DNA of 64,000 nucleotides, taken from Melastoma dodecandrum (taxonomy: Eukaryota > Streptophyta > Magnoliopsida > Myrtales > Melastomataceae). Positions 35,504-48,734 of the stretch are shown here, one piece after another. A program made the translations under genes and the position numbers. A model generated the notes under the pieces. It ran no database searches and was not told where the DNA came from. It was given only the letters and a program-made list of their open reading frames with translations. Position 1 is the stretch's first letter. Every line of letters begins with the position of its first letter. The DNA is taken from the NCBI GenBank assembly GCA_029817715.1, contig JARUPY010000602.1, positions 2,497,501 through 2,561,500 of the forward strand, read 5' to 3'.

Positions 35504-36985
35504 CAAAGCTGGGATTTCGAGGGGTTTTCGGCGAGCTGAATGAATGGGCGGGGAGGGAGGGGGACTAAATAAACATGGAAATGATGTAAAAAGAAAGGAA
35601 AGGGAGGGGGAAGGTAGTCAGAACCTTCCTTTAATTACATCATTATCTCTTAATTACCATTATTATTTTATCTTAAACCCATCTCATCACATCTCAACAT
35701 CATGCCAAAAAAACTCTCAGTGATTATGAATTCGCGTTTGCTTGCCCAATACATTTCTTCCCCATCCCACCACCATCAAAACATCAAGGAAGAAAATCAC
35801 CCAATTCCAAGAGAATTGAGATTCTGCGAAATCAATATGTGCTCTAGTCCAATCGATGTCCGTGGATTTTTCTAGCACACAACAATTTCTCCAAAAGATT
35901 ATAGAACCTGCTTTATTCAAATTTTTTTGGCGTGTTCGTGTTAGCCTCTCATTATTTTAGTGCACAACATGCATCCGGTTAGGTGGGGGATATCGGCACA
36001 TAATAACAACAATGATTCTCCCACTGCCATCTAGTGGCTGATTTTAATGATAATTTATTTCACACTAATTACAATCAAGGTCACAATTGCGGTTTATGAA
36101 TGGAAGAAGGGGAAAAAAACAAACAAACACACCCTACGACAAGCTGATTTAAGGAAAAGCCTTGATGACTGTGATTTTGGTTGCGTTCCATTATCTCTTT
36201 TCCAGAAAGGTTGTTTTGTTGCGACATGACACATATCAAAATAAAGATTTAAAACAAAAATACATGTTCACCTAACGATGGATGATAGCATTTAATGAAA
36301 TTCATGGATGAACTATATATATGATATGAATAAATAAAAATCGGACCAATAATAACGCGACACGTATAGTTCGTAACCAATTGGTAGCAACTTATCAAAA
36401 CCCTTCACGTAAAGATTAGTCTGGATTAATCACAGAAGCTGTGCAGTTCCAAAAGCACTTTTTATTTTCTCCAACTTGTGATTATCAGCAGAAGAGAAAG
36501 TCAGGCATACCCTTAGGGGTTCCGGTCTCGAGTCTTGGCTGTTGGTTGCCTTGTAGAGGCTCTCCGCTATTAATTAACTAATTAATTTTAAATAATCCCT
36601 AACCTTGAAGTTTAAGTACTGCCAATTCCCTCCCAGTTAACATAATCCTCAATTATTGCGGATCATCACTAGGGAGACAACCTTGACCAGGTCCAAGGAA
36701 AATCACTTGCGAAGCAGTGTGTGTGTGTGTGCGTCACAAGTGCCTCACCCTCTACACCTCACACAAGATATAAGTCCCCTCCTCCATTACCACCGCAATT
36801 TCAATGGTGACCAAGAAAAAACTCCCCCCAACATTCACGCACGAACATTTGATGAGAGAAGAAGAAGAGGAAGAAAATCTAAGGAGGATTCGGTGATTGA
36901 TAAGTTGAACAAGTTCATGGGATACCCGAAGCCTTATTTTTATTATATATTTCTTTTTCTGGACCAAGTTCATTGGAACTGGGTC

Positions 36986-37004
36986 GGGGGGGGGGGGGGG
37001 GGGG
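36986..37004. repeat. Homopolymer tract, 19 G
   Basis: Uninterrupted run of 19 G. Confidence 0.9.
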
Positions 37005-37985
37005 TCTCAGAATTTCCCAAAGGGATTGGCGTTTGATGTTGATTTCGATCGTTTATTATTATTATTATTATAAACTCTTGTAGTTTTTTTTACTAACAAC
37101 AGCAGTAACAAGATTAGTGTTGGCCTAATCATCTTGACGTGGAAACTCTCTAAAGTTTTCGTGATTGATATAAAAGAGCATGATATATTATTAGTAATGA
37201 ATGCTGGGGAAGATGAGACGCAGTGGAGTACTCAAACGATTCGTTCGTTTTGAACTATAACATGAAATAAGATCGAGTGGGCCTTGGTAAGAAGAAATGG
37301 GTGATGGGCCGGGCCCAATAGAAATGTAGAATTCTTAGGCCATAACTCTGAGAATGAGTTTATTGGCTCGGTACCTTAACGGATCCATAATGTTTTAACT
37401 TATAAAGGATGCCAACAACCGCGACCTTAGAAGGAGAGTTCTTCTGGGGCAGGTTAATCCGGAGTTAGCTTATCACAATGACTCCAGAAGATATGGCCAG
37501 CGATCAGAGGCAACGCGAGAATAAGCAGATCAAAGAGAAAGCCCTGTTCGACTGCAAACGAGGTGGGCAACCACTGATCAGTTCAAGTGCGGGCGTCGGC
37601 GGAAGACCACTTATTATATAACCAGTTGCAGACCAGGAATACGGATGAGCCAATGGCCACTTTCGTAACTTGTGCGAACTGCAACAACCACTGGAAGTTC
37701 TCTTGTACGCCAGCCATTTAAATGATTGGCAGGGATTCTCCGCCATCTGGGCTCTCTGGTGTTTTCTGCCGTCCGGTGGCCATCCTCTGTGGTGCTTCTT
37801 GAGAGCTTAAGTTTGTACTGCAATACCCCCAGTGGAGGCACACATCCCCGACCAGCTATGGGTCTCTCGGAAATGGATTTCAGAGTCTTCAGCAGACAAA
37901 AAAGAAACTAACTCCATCTTTCTTCGTTGTCCAGTAATATGACAAGGGTATGTAATATATAAATCGGAAGTAACAGTACGTTTGA

Positions 37986-38081
37986 AATAACTTTCTACTG
38001 TCCGTTGTAAAAATAAAATTATGAAATGCGATTCACTTTCTATTGTCATTTCTAAAAATAAAATTACGAAATACGATTCAT
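37986..38081. repeat. Diverged two-copy tandem repeat, about 48 bp
   Basis: Both copies carry CTTTCTA(C/T)TGTC and AAAAATAAAATTA(T/C)GAAAT followed by (G/A)CGATTCA. Several mismatches separate them. Confidence 0.7.
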
Positions 38082-39079
38082 GTCCTTAAGAGATCAAGAA
38101 TTCAACTCTTGGCATTATAACTTTAGAAATCAAACCCAAGACCTTAAAATAGGGAAAAACTTTGATCAACTGAGTCAGAGGTATAGATTTTCCTTACAGT
38201 TCTTTAGGTGGGCGGGCCTTAGCATGTTTAACTCTAGACAGGTATTTTTACGATATATTTATAATTTATAAAATACGAACTGTATTTTTTAACCATGTAA
38301 CTTTTTTTAAAACAGACAAAAAAGGAAAAAAATAAAGAAAAGTGAGAAAAAATTTTGAACGTGTTGATATGAGAATTTTTGGAGAAGCGTTTTCTTTCTT
38401 CTTTTATTCGGTTCCAACCAAACACAGAATAGTTTGATCGACCATTTGCTCCCAATTGAGAGAGTACTCGGTTCTCTTAACCCTCGCAAAAAAATTCCGA
38501 CACGTGTACGACTGGGAATCAGACAGCTCCTGCATTTCAGTCACGACAGACCCCCCGACACCGTCCCTTTTCCATTTCCTTTTCGTAAGCGGCGACACGG
38601 TTCGATTTTGAGCTATTAATTCCCTTTGAGGGGTCTTCCTCCAAAGGCCGTGCCTTCTTCCTGGCCTCGCATTCCTCCCCTGCGCTCTCTGCATCCTTCC
38701 CAGGTAGGAAAAATGGTGGAGGGATAACCTTCCCCCCGGTTTGCCAAAATTGTAGGGTCATTTTGGCATAAAAGTTTGGATTTTGCGTTTGCGGGTTGGG
38801 AAAAGGGAACTCCTTTTTGGGGGTTGGCGCTTTTTATGTGTATTTGCTGGAAATCCTTTCTTTTCTTTTGGGATAGATTTGGGTAACCCGTTTATTAGAT
38901 TTAGGGTAAGGGAGTCGGTTTCTGATTAGGGAAGCGAGTAATTGGGTTTTGGGATAGGCTTTGGGTGAGTTTGTAACCTCCTTGGCTGATTGGATCTTGT
39001 GTAAATTTTGATGTAAGATTGTTAGGTTGTAGTTATTAGGGAGAGCGCTTAGAAATCATTGTTATCAGTTATGTTGGCT

Positions 39080-39101
39080 GGGGGGGGGGGGGGGGGGGGG
39101 G
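39080..39101. repeat. Homopolymer tract, 22 G, in the S6K leader region
   Basis: Uninterrupted run of 22 G on the coding strand, 550 bp before the S6K start codon, probably inside a 5' leader intron. Confidence 0.9.
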
Positions 39102-39650
39102 TTTCTGTTTGTTCTGTGTCCGACTTGGACAAATCTAAAATTGAAAATTCTGTGATTTAATCTGAATGCATTACTAGATGATGCCCCGGGTTTACCTTTT
39201 TTTCTCAATCTCTTGGCCTATACTGCGAGGCATTCTCTCGGTTTCCCCGAATACCTGAGGATAGCTGGGAGTTCTCTGCATCCGAAGAATAATTTCCCTT
39301 GATTAATGTCGCTGAGTCCTTTTTCATTTCTGTCGCAACAGATTTTCCTGATTGACCTTCATGAATTCAACAACTATCGGAGCATCCAGTGTTTCCTGCA
39401 AGTTGGGAAACAACAACAGCTGCAATTTTGGAAGCAACAACAGCTGCCTTCTCTGGATTTTGCTCAGCGTGCTTCCTAAATTCTTGGGAACTGCATTTGT
39501 GTACGTGAACTTCCTGCTGATCAAGGCTGTTGACCGAAGTCCTTCTGGGGTTTGGGACTGTGAGCCATTGGTCGGGTCCAACCCTTAAATTAAGTGGCTT
39601 GGACCTGATTCCCCCAGCATTCTGTAGTGTTGGAATCCCCGTAAGGAAAG

Positions 39651-41603
<1,953 letters not shown>

Positions 41604-42829
41604 ATGTGTTGGGGGCTGGCTGCATGCAAGAGCCGGCCGGCCAGCCGTTACCCTTCTGCCAAAGACATGATCATAAAACGAACGGTCGACATTGGAAGTT
41701 ATCTCCCAAGCAACATGGCGACTTAATTGCAATGTTTATAAATTTCGATAATTTGATCGAATCCCACGAAAATTAGACCCCTCCCCTCAATCTTTCTCCT
41801 CCTCCCCCTTCCACCCCCCCCCCCCCCCCCAAAGTATCCCTGATACCCCTAAAAAAGTGATGAAGCCCCAGAATCCAGCTATATTTCCGGCCTCTCGACA
41901 TAAGCGTGCAACAGCAGCCAGCTTCACGGATGGATGGGGAGGAACAAATGTTTTACCATCGAATTCATAAGATCTTCAAAAGAAAGAATATTTTGTTGAA
42001 TAGACGGGTTAAGGTGAGCTTTTCCTCCGCTCCGACGACGACCCAAACGCAACCACTTGAGATGCCTCTTAACCATCTCGATGATATTCTAACTTTTTCC
42101 TCTTTCTGACTTTTGCCAACGTTCCTACAACAGGGTTACGTGGTTTCCACAAAAACGATGATAGTGGATTGTCCATGGAGGAGATAACAAGATGTTTTGT
42201 TTTTTTTGTCCATTCCTTCCAGATAGATAATTGCATGTATAAATAACCTTCCTTTCGTTCGTTCGTTCCGTTTGTTTGTTCATAGTTGATGTACCGCACC
42301 CATTTCATCATGGACATACTCAGATCGTCGCCGTGTCATCCGTGTCTTTGGAGTATATATGTATATAACATACTCGGTTTGATGATTTGATTCCTGTCCT
42401 TGCTTCTTCGGTTCGTTTCGATTTCTTAATCACTAAAGTCGAAAGGAATATTCCCCCATCCCCACGTCATGAGGTCTCTCCTCTTCAAACAATTTAATCT
42501 CATATGCTAAACCTAATTACACGTATACTTTTGTTATATCAATCATTAATTTCCTTATCCTAGTAACTTTTAACACGTTTATAATGTTAGGCGCATGTAT
42601 TTATTTATGCATGTATATGTATACAATAAAAAGCGATCGATACGAAAGTCCCGTGAACTTTCCCCAAAGGTCCCGGAGATTTTGAAATCGTCCTTGAGAT
42701 TCGACGAGGATCCTACGAATTTACGTTCAGTTTATGAAAAAGAACGTGAAGTCGGGTTTTAAAGCGTGATAAAATTTAAAATTAATTAAAATAAAAATAA
42801 AACCAAAAATCTCGAAATTCTAAGACGAG
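41604..42829. other. Intergenic DNA downstream of S6K
   Basis: Probably begins with the S6K 3' untranslated region. Contains 17 C at 41814-41830. No gene recognised before the transposon block. Confidence 0.45.
41814..41830. repeat. Homopolymer tract, 17 C
   Basis: Uninterrupted run of 17 C, 211 bp after the S6K stop codon. Confidence 0.9.
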
Positions 42830-42839
42830 GTGTAATTTA

Positions 42840-43260
42840 GAGTTTTGTACGGAAATACGGTTAGTTTTAAAAAAAATTTGCGAAATACGGTCCCAGTTTC
42901 GTAAAATACGGTTTTACCGTCGATAGGGCGCGTTTTGAAAACGCGTCCTCCGAATTACAAAGGGGACGCGTTTTCAAAACGCGCCCCTCGGCGTGCCATA
43001 GCAAGGGGCGGGTTTTCAAAACCCGCCCCTATGTGGCATGCGAAGATGGCATGAGGGCGCGTTTTGAGACCGCGCCCTCATGCCAGGGGTGGGTTTTGAA
43101 AACCCGCCCCTCCTTACATTACACAAGGGGCGGGTTTTCAAAACCCGCCCTCCTTCGCTTACACAAGGGGCGGGTTTTGAAAACCCGCCCCTTCCACACT
43201 TCGACAGGTATGCTGGGTCGGACGGGGGGCGGGTTTTCAAAACCCGCCCCCCGTGCGAGT
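42840..43260 (+). repeat. Left MULE terminal inverted repeat with eight palindromes
   Basis: After about 80 bp of AT-rich terminal sequence comes a series of near-perfect palindromes at 42926-42948, 42962-42987, 43005-43029, 43052-43080, 43085-43111, 43127-43150, 43167-43191 and 43223-43253. Outer ones have a GCGCGTTTT half-site and inner ones GGGGCGGGTTTT, each followed by its own complement. The spacing is often about 40 bp. Confidence 0.9.
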
Positions 43261-43339
43261 AAATAACTCGCGATCGGGGTCACCCTCCCCGATTACACCC
43301 TCCCCTAACCCTAGCCGCCGCCTCCGGCCGACGACCGTC

Positions 43340-43460
43340 CGCCGCCGCTGCCTCCAGCCGCCCTAAACCGGCCATCCGACCCCCGCCGCTGCCTCCAGCC
43401 GCCGTTAACCGTCCGTCCGACCCCCGCCGCTGCCTCCAGCCGCCCTAAACCGGATCCGCC
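43340..43460 (+). repeat. GC-rich tandem repeat in the MULE leader, 41 bp period
   Basis: CCGCTGCCTCCAGCCGCC recurs three times (starting near 43345, 43386 and 43427) with small changes between CCTAAACC and GTTAACC spacers. Confidence 0.8.
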
Positions 43461-43713
43461 TCCGACCGGTCAACTCTTCCGGTCCGGCGAAAATTCGTCA
43501 CCGCCGACGATTGTCCGCTCCCGAGTTACGTCGCGTGACCTTTGACGACCGGTATTATTGGTATGTTGTGTAATTATGAAATTGTTTAATTATTAATTAT
43601 TGATTAGGAAAATGAATAATTGGATAATTAATGATTTGATATTTTATTGTTTACAGGTTATTAAGTTCGAAGAAACCCCTAATCAACGTAAGTTTTATCT
43701 TACGTACGTTTCA

Positions 43714-44808
43714 ATGTCGCAAATAAATTTATTGTTATATGGTAATGGGAAGGTTGTTCATGGTAGTCAAGGAGTAGCCTATAGTAGGGGACCAGTGAAA
43801 AGGATAAAGGTAGATGTGGATATTGATTACGTCAGATTCGAAAGTAAAATTGTCAATGCACTGAGATTAACCGAAGGAAGTAGGTTGGAAATTTGTCATA
43901 GATACCCAGTTCCTTCGTATGGTCCTTCAGGAATTAATTTTGTGCTAGTACCAATCGGAGATGACGAGGATGTGAGGTTGTTGTTTGAATTTGCGATGTC
44001 AAATAGTGACCGCATTCAAGAAGTTTATGTGATATCAATATTTGGAAATTCTTGCAACGAAGTGAGGCCCCCAAATTCTAGAAGTAAGCGTGGTAGTAAC
44101 ATGCAACCCGTAGGAGCAAATGTGGATGACGGGGTAAATGTCGTGCAAGAAAGAATGGAAAATTTCGAAGTTAGTACAAATTTCCATCGATTGGATCCGG
44201 TGAATGAAGGGTGTAGCGGATATGGTGGTAATGCGAGGAATGAGGAGGATGGTGGTAATGAGGATGATGATGATGGCGGTAACTACAACGAAGATAATTA
44301 TGAAGAGGGTGATCCGTTTGAACAATTAGAACGCGATCTCGGCGATGAAGGAGTTATAGTTGAAGATATATATCGGCGATATGAAAATCATATCGTTGAT
44401 TCAATAGTTAATTCGGATGATGACGCCGATACTGATGATGAAATGTTTAATGGTGTTGATTTGGAGAATGAGGACGCGGTTAATCAGGCAGGTCCTTCTA
44501 GGAGGAAACGGGTGGAAAAACCCCTACCATTCTATCTAGACAGTGGCGATACTGGGAAGGTGATTTGGGAGGATGATGAGGATGTTACGGTGACGGACGA
44601 TCCGGAGGCTGTAGTTGAATTTCGTAAAGGGATGCGGTTCAAGCATAAGAATCATGTAATTCATGCGGTGAATATGTTTCATATTAAGAATCATTATAAT
44701 TACGAAATTGTTGAGTCAGATAAGACGACGTGGTCGGTGTTTTGTTCTGAGTTAGGATCTGGGTGCAAGTGGCGATTACGCGCAATTCGGTCACTACGCA
44801 CGGTCTGA
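43714..44808 (+). pseudogene. MULE transposase N-terminal part (MuDR-type), truncated before the catalytic core
   Basis: Open frame of 364 residues from the ATG at 43714 (MSQINLLLYGNGKVVHGSQG); an intron acceptor TTTACAG lies just upstream at about 43657. The first 140 residues (ESKIVNALRLTEGSRLEICH, NFVLVPIGDDEDVRLLFEFA) match the N-terminal region found in many plant MULE proteins. A long acidic linker follows. The last 60 residues give the MuDR domain: FRKGMRFKHKNHVIHAVNMF, then WSVFCSELGSGCKWRLRAI. The frame ends 13 residues later at TGA, in a scar of short repeats. The DDE core and SWIM zinc finger are missing. Confidence 0.75.
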
Positions 44809-44849
44809 GTTAGGATCTGAGTTAGGATGTACGCACGGTCACTACGCAC
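44788..44849 (+). repeat. Short templated repeats at the MULE deletion junction
   Basis: CGGTCACTACGCAC occurs at 44788-44801 and 44836-44849. GAGTTAGGAT occurs at about 44747, 44806 and 44818. They sit exactly where the transposase frame stops and PMD sequence begins. Confidence 0.75.
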
Positions 44850-44859
44850 GTACTGTCCT

Positions 44860-46057
44860 CTTACAGAGAGGCCTTTGATAGGCAGACTCCCGATCAGGTA
44901 AACGTCATTTCATTTGACTCTTTCGTTTTAGTCATTCGAACCTTCATAACGTATTGACATTTCTATATGCAGGTTGTTTGGCATCCTTATTCTGAGGAGT
45001 TGATAGCTATGCTGCCTGATTACTGTCGATCGGGAGAGGCTTCTTGGCGTGCCAGAGTCCCCCTCATCTGCTTCTACATCGTCGAGTGGCATTACCCTGA
45101 TAGAGTGATTCGTCAGTTTGGCGACCACCAGATCGTGCCCGCAGATTGCGACACCAGCAAGGCTCTCCATCGGATGGATTTGCGTGGCAAGACGATGAAC
45201 AACTGGGTAGAGATCCACCGATCGTTTGTGGAGCTCTGGGGAGATCGGATGCAGTACATCGTGCCGCTGTTCTGGGATTCCCATTCTGGAGTCAGGTACT
45301 CCAAATGGTTTGCGAAGTACACCAGAAAGTACATATCGCACACAGGAGCCATGCTAGGTACAATGGTAAGTAATCTATGAGTTCTTTCATTACATTCTTC
45401 ATCTAGTTGTCAATTTTAACATATATAATGTTATATTATGTAGATGAAGAACTTCCGTAGGATCAAGCTTCGATCGGACCAGCCTGAGCTCGTTTCTCTT
45501 GCCGAGGAGTCCTTGCAGATGATGCGAGAATATACACCGGTACGTCTGTACGGTCGTACCGGCGGAATAGAAGATCAACCGGCATTCGAGTTCATGCCAG
45601 CAGCAGGTGGACAGAACGTGGACGAAGACGAAGATCATCCGGCAGAAGAAGATCACATGGAGGAAGATCACGAGGATCACGACGTGCCACGGACGTACGA
45701 GGACCCTGTATTTGACGAGGAGGGCCGTGAAGTACCAGAAGGGATGCTCATCTCTCAGATTGACCACATTCAGGCTGATTACACAACACCGTACTTCGAG
45801 CCTGGATCCAGTTCCACTCCGGTAGCTCCGATTAAAGGAGCGAGAGAATTCGGGTAAGTCTTCTAATACTCGATTGATTTAAACTCTCGTAACTTCACTA
45901 ACATAAGTTTTTCAGGTACGACCATTCACAACAAGGCGAAGGACCTTCACAAATTACACAACTGTACCCTGATGATTCCTCGGGGAACATCCATTCAGAT
46001 CCCGTCGTTAGGCCTTATGTTAGGAGGAAATCGACGAGACGTAGGGGTCTTTACTGA
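44860..46057 (+). CDS. Plant mobile domain (PMD, MAIN/PP7-long-form type) C-terminal part inside the MULE
   Basis: Four exons: about 44860-44897 (AFDRQTPDQ), 44973-45365, 45444-45853 and 45916-46057, all in phase. The second encodes VVWHPYSEELIAMLPDYC, RVPLICFYIVEWHYPDRVIR, FGDHQIVPADCDTSKALHRM and WFAKYTRKYIS, the C-terminal half of the plant mobile domain. The third is acidic and histidine-rich (DEDEDHPAEEDHMEEDHEDH). The last ends VVRPYVRRKSTRRRGLY, a basic tail typical of these proteins. PMDs occur both as host genes (MAIN, MAIL1, which keep transposons silent) and within transposons. The N-terminal half of the domain is missing here, so the piece is probably not a complete functional gene, although its own frame is intact. 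Confidence 0.75.
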
Positions 46058-46223
46058 TGTCTGTAAACTTTCCATTGATATTATGACATTCTAAACTTTG
46101 CATTTCATATTCTGAACTGGGTTTCAAGTTACAAACTACTGAATGATGTCTATGTGTATGCCATATGTTGTTCAAACAGGGTTTCGAACAAAATTCCTTA
46201 CTTTCGTTTTTCAGGTTCGGACG

Positions 46224-46692
46224 AGGGGCGGGTTTTTCAGTTACACAAGGGGCGGGTTTTCAAAACCCGCCCCCCGTCCGACCCAGCATACCGTGCGTGG
46301 CCGGCTTTGTTTGTCTAAGTGTGGAAGAAACCCGCCCCTTGTGTAAGTAAAGAAGGGGCGGGTTTTCAAAACCCGCCCCTTGTGTAAGTAAAGAAGGGGC
46401 GGGTTTTCAAAACCCGCCCCTTGTGTAAGTAAAGAAGGGGCGGGTTTTCAAAACCCGCCCCTTGTGTAAGCGAAGGAGGGCGGGTTTTGAAAACCCGCCC
46501 CTTGTGTAATGTAAGGAGGGGCGGGTTTTCAGGGCGCGGTCTCAAAACGCGCCCTCATGCCATCTTCGCATGCCACATAGGGGCGGGTTTTCAAAACCCG
46601 CCCCTTGCTATGGCACGCCGAGGGGCGCGTTTTGAAACCGCGTCCCCTTTGTAATTCGTAGGACGCGTTTTCAAAACGCGCCCTATCGACGG
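46224..46692 (-). repeat. Right MULE terminal inverted repeat, inner part
   Basis: Inverted copy of 42900-43260 with about ten palindromes, including a three-copy 41-bp amplification (palindrome plus TTGTGTAAGTAAAGAA, at about 46339, 46380 and 46421). It stops abruptly at GACGG (46688-46692), the target duplication of the inserted retrotransposon. Confidence 0.9.
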
Positions 46693-48374
46693 TGTAAATA
46701 CCCCAAATTATCCTTAGCTCTTACAAATGACGTGCTGGTTTCTATGTATCCTGCGAAGAGGGAACAGTGAAGTTCGGCTTGGACGTCGTGGGGCTGACTC
46801 GAGGTCCGACGTGCTGGGCCTCGCCATAAAAGATGGTCATAGTAGCTTCACCTCGAACAAATGACCGTAATTTCAACAGCTTTTTATATCATTTACGCAA
46901 CTCTTCAATATCAATATTCAAATAACAGCATTGCAGAATATATCATTGAGATTTGACAGGCACATATCCTTGAGGTTCAACGCAAGCAAATGCATATCAC
47001 TGTCCGCCGAGATAGTGAGTTTTTGAAATACGCCCGAAGTTCCGTGATCTTCTCAAGCTTCGAAGATCCACCAGTATCGTCATTGTCCTTGTTTGCATCT
47101 GAACTTAATAATGCCTCGAGTTCACCCTTCAACTTCTCGACGACCTTTTTCTTCTCCTCCTCAAAATGTGCTTTACTTTCGACGGCATCACTTGGACTGT
47201 CTCAACTGTGAAGGGAGCCCTCTATCGTTCTCGGTCGCCTCGAGGAGGAAGGATATGGATGACAATGATAGTGCTGAAAACATCGCTCCTTATCTTTGGA
47301 AAGCACTCGAAGCCTCCGCTGGTCATATTCAGCAAGGCCAAAGATGAAACTCTGGAACGCACCATTGCAGCCAACTTGCTAGCGATCATACCTCCTGGAC
47401 ACAGATGAAATTACTGCCACAAATGATACCTGGACACGGCTAAAATGCCAGATGAGTAAGCACATGGTCAACACTCACCCATGGAATGGTAAAAAAAAAT
47501 GAGTTTTGTGCCAACCGAGGTGATCCACCAGAGAAATAGCATTTTTAGCCATGATCATCGTCTTGCATTTTTTTTAATGGATTCAAAAGAAAACAGGACA
47601 AGGAAAAGAAGGGAAACAACAAGTGAAAAGATTGAAGGGAAAATGGTGATGTCAAAACTAACGACCAAGTGATGAATTTCTTTCTGGGTGGTGTTTATCT
47701 ATTTCGAGATGTCGTTAAGCCAAGTAAGTAAAATCGTCTCCTGTGATTTTCCCCAAGGCAGATGCGTGGTTAAGGAAATTCTTGGTTAAAAATGACCGAT
47801 GGCATTCTCGGCCGCTCTTCGGTCGTCATGTATCCTTTCCACGAGAGCCTCGAGCGACGGAAGTTATAGCCTGAGGTGGCGTTGAGACAATCTATGTAGC
47901 TCGGATCGTATGTATTCGGCGATCACGAGATGGAGCCCTCTCCATAGAAGTCCTCCTCAAAGTCATGCAGCAACCACCGCTCCTGTTAGAAGAATAATAG
48001 CTCAAGGAATAGAAACAGATTTTGATTTTCGTCAGAAAATGGGAGTCCAACTGAAGAACATACCAAAGGGATGTTCCGTAAGCAACTCTGAGTACCCATT
48101 GGTAGACAGATCGACTGACAGCAAAAGGCTAGGATGTTAATATGGCTGAAAACAACGTGGAACAAAGCCTACTACGCATTTCTACACAGCTGATATCAAT
48201 TAGTCCCTCGATTATCACATACCAGTAGGAATTCCAAGCACCTTTGAGCTGCGACCAAATCCTTCGATGACAGGACCTCCAATTTGTCAAGGTTCTATAG
48301 GTGAAGTATCCTCCGCCCCTGCCAAAGGAAAAACCAGTTGTCCAGCATAATCAAACTTACATGAAAGCTCAGGA

Positions 48375-48596
48375 TTATGCAGCAAAAAGGACATCTAAGC
48401 AAATGTATAGGGATTTACAATCTTGGAAAGGAAGCAAACCCCATTTTTCTGGCCTTAGGTCGAGCAAAGAGTTGACAACTTCGGCTGCAGAGATGTAATG
48501 ATGGTTTTGCTTAGGAAGGGATGGCACAACAAGGACTTTCGTTCCAGCAGCTTTACCTGCCATATTTCCAGGCCTGGCATCATCCAAATCGACCAC
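48375..48596 (-). pseudogene. Second antisense coding-like fragment in the LTR, unassigned
   Basis: The minus strand reads VDLDDARPGNMAGKAAGTKV, LVVPSLPKQNHHYISAAEVV and LLDLRPEKWGLLPFQD without a stop for 73 codons. It looks like real protein sequence. I cannot name the family. It lies downstream of the SPIKE1 fragment on the same strand but is not sequence I recall from SPIKE1. The twin is at 58366-58587. Confidence 0.45.
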
Positions 48597-48734
48597 AAAT
48601 TACAAGAGGATGATGGGTCATCAATTGCAAACGATCAGAAATTACACACTACCTCTATTCATCCCACTATCATCAATGGGTTTTGATAGACCAAAGCATC
48701 CAGCAGTGTTTATTTTAGAAATGGAACATATGGG

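Larger units (their letters stand above)
35504..38580. other. Intergenic DNA between the WRKY and S6K genes
   Basis: Contains the WRKY promoter side, a TG repeat near 36717-36733, 19 G at 36986-37004, a TTA repeat near 37050-37070, and a 48-bp diverged tandem duplication at 37986-38081. No coding gene recognised. Confidence 0.45.

Noticed and set aside
37504..38049. Minus-strand frames between the WRKY and S6K genes
   Set aside because: No domain, mutually overlapping in different frames, and ordinary AT-rich intergenic composition.
39352..39588. Upstream frame of 78 codons before S6K as a separate protein or conserved uORF
   Set aside because: It lies in the leader, has asparagine/serine-rich low-complexity sequence and no conserved end that I recognise.
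42962..43253. CRISPR array, suggested by regularly spaced palindromic repeats of about 25 bp
   Set aside because: The spacers are short and related to each other, the repeats vary, the array is mirrored inside transposon ends, and the DNA is plant nuclear.
43016..43266. Frames with repeated FSKPAP/FKTRPP units across the palindrome array
   Set aside because: They arise from translating the palindromes in the MULE inverted repeat on both strands; not a protein.
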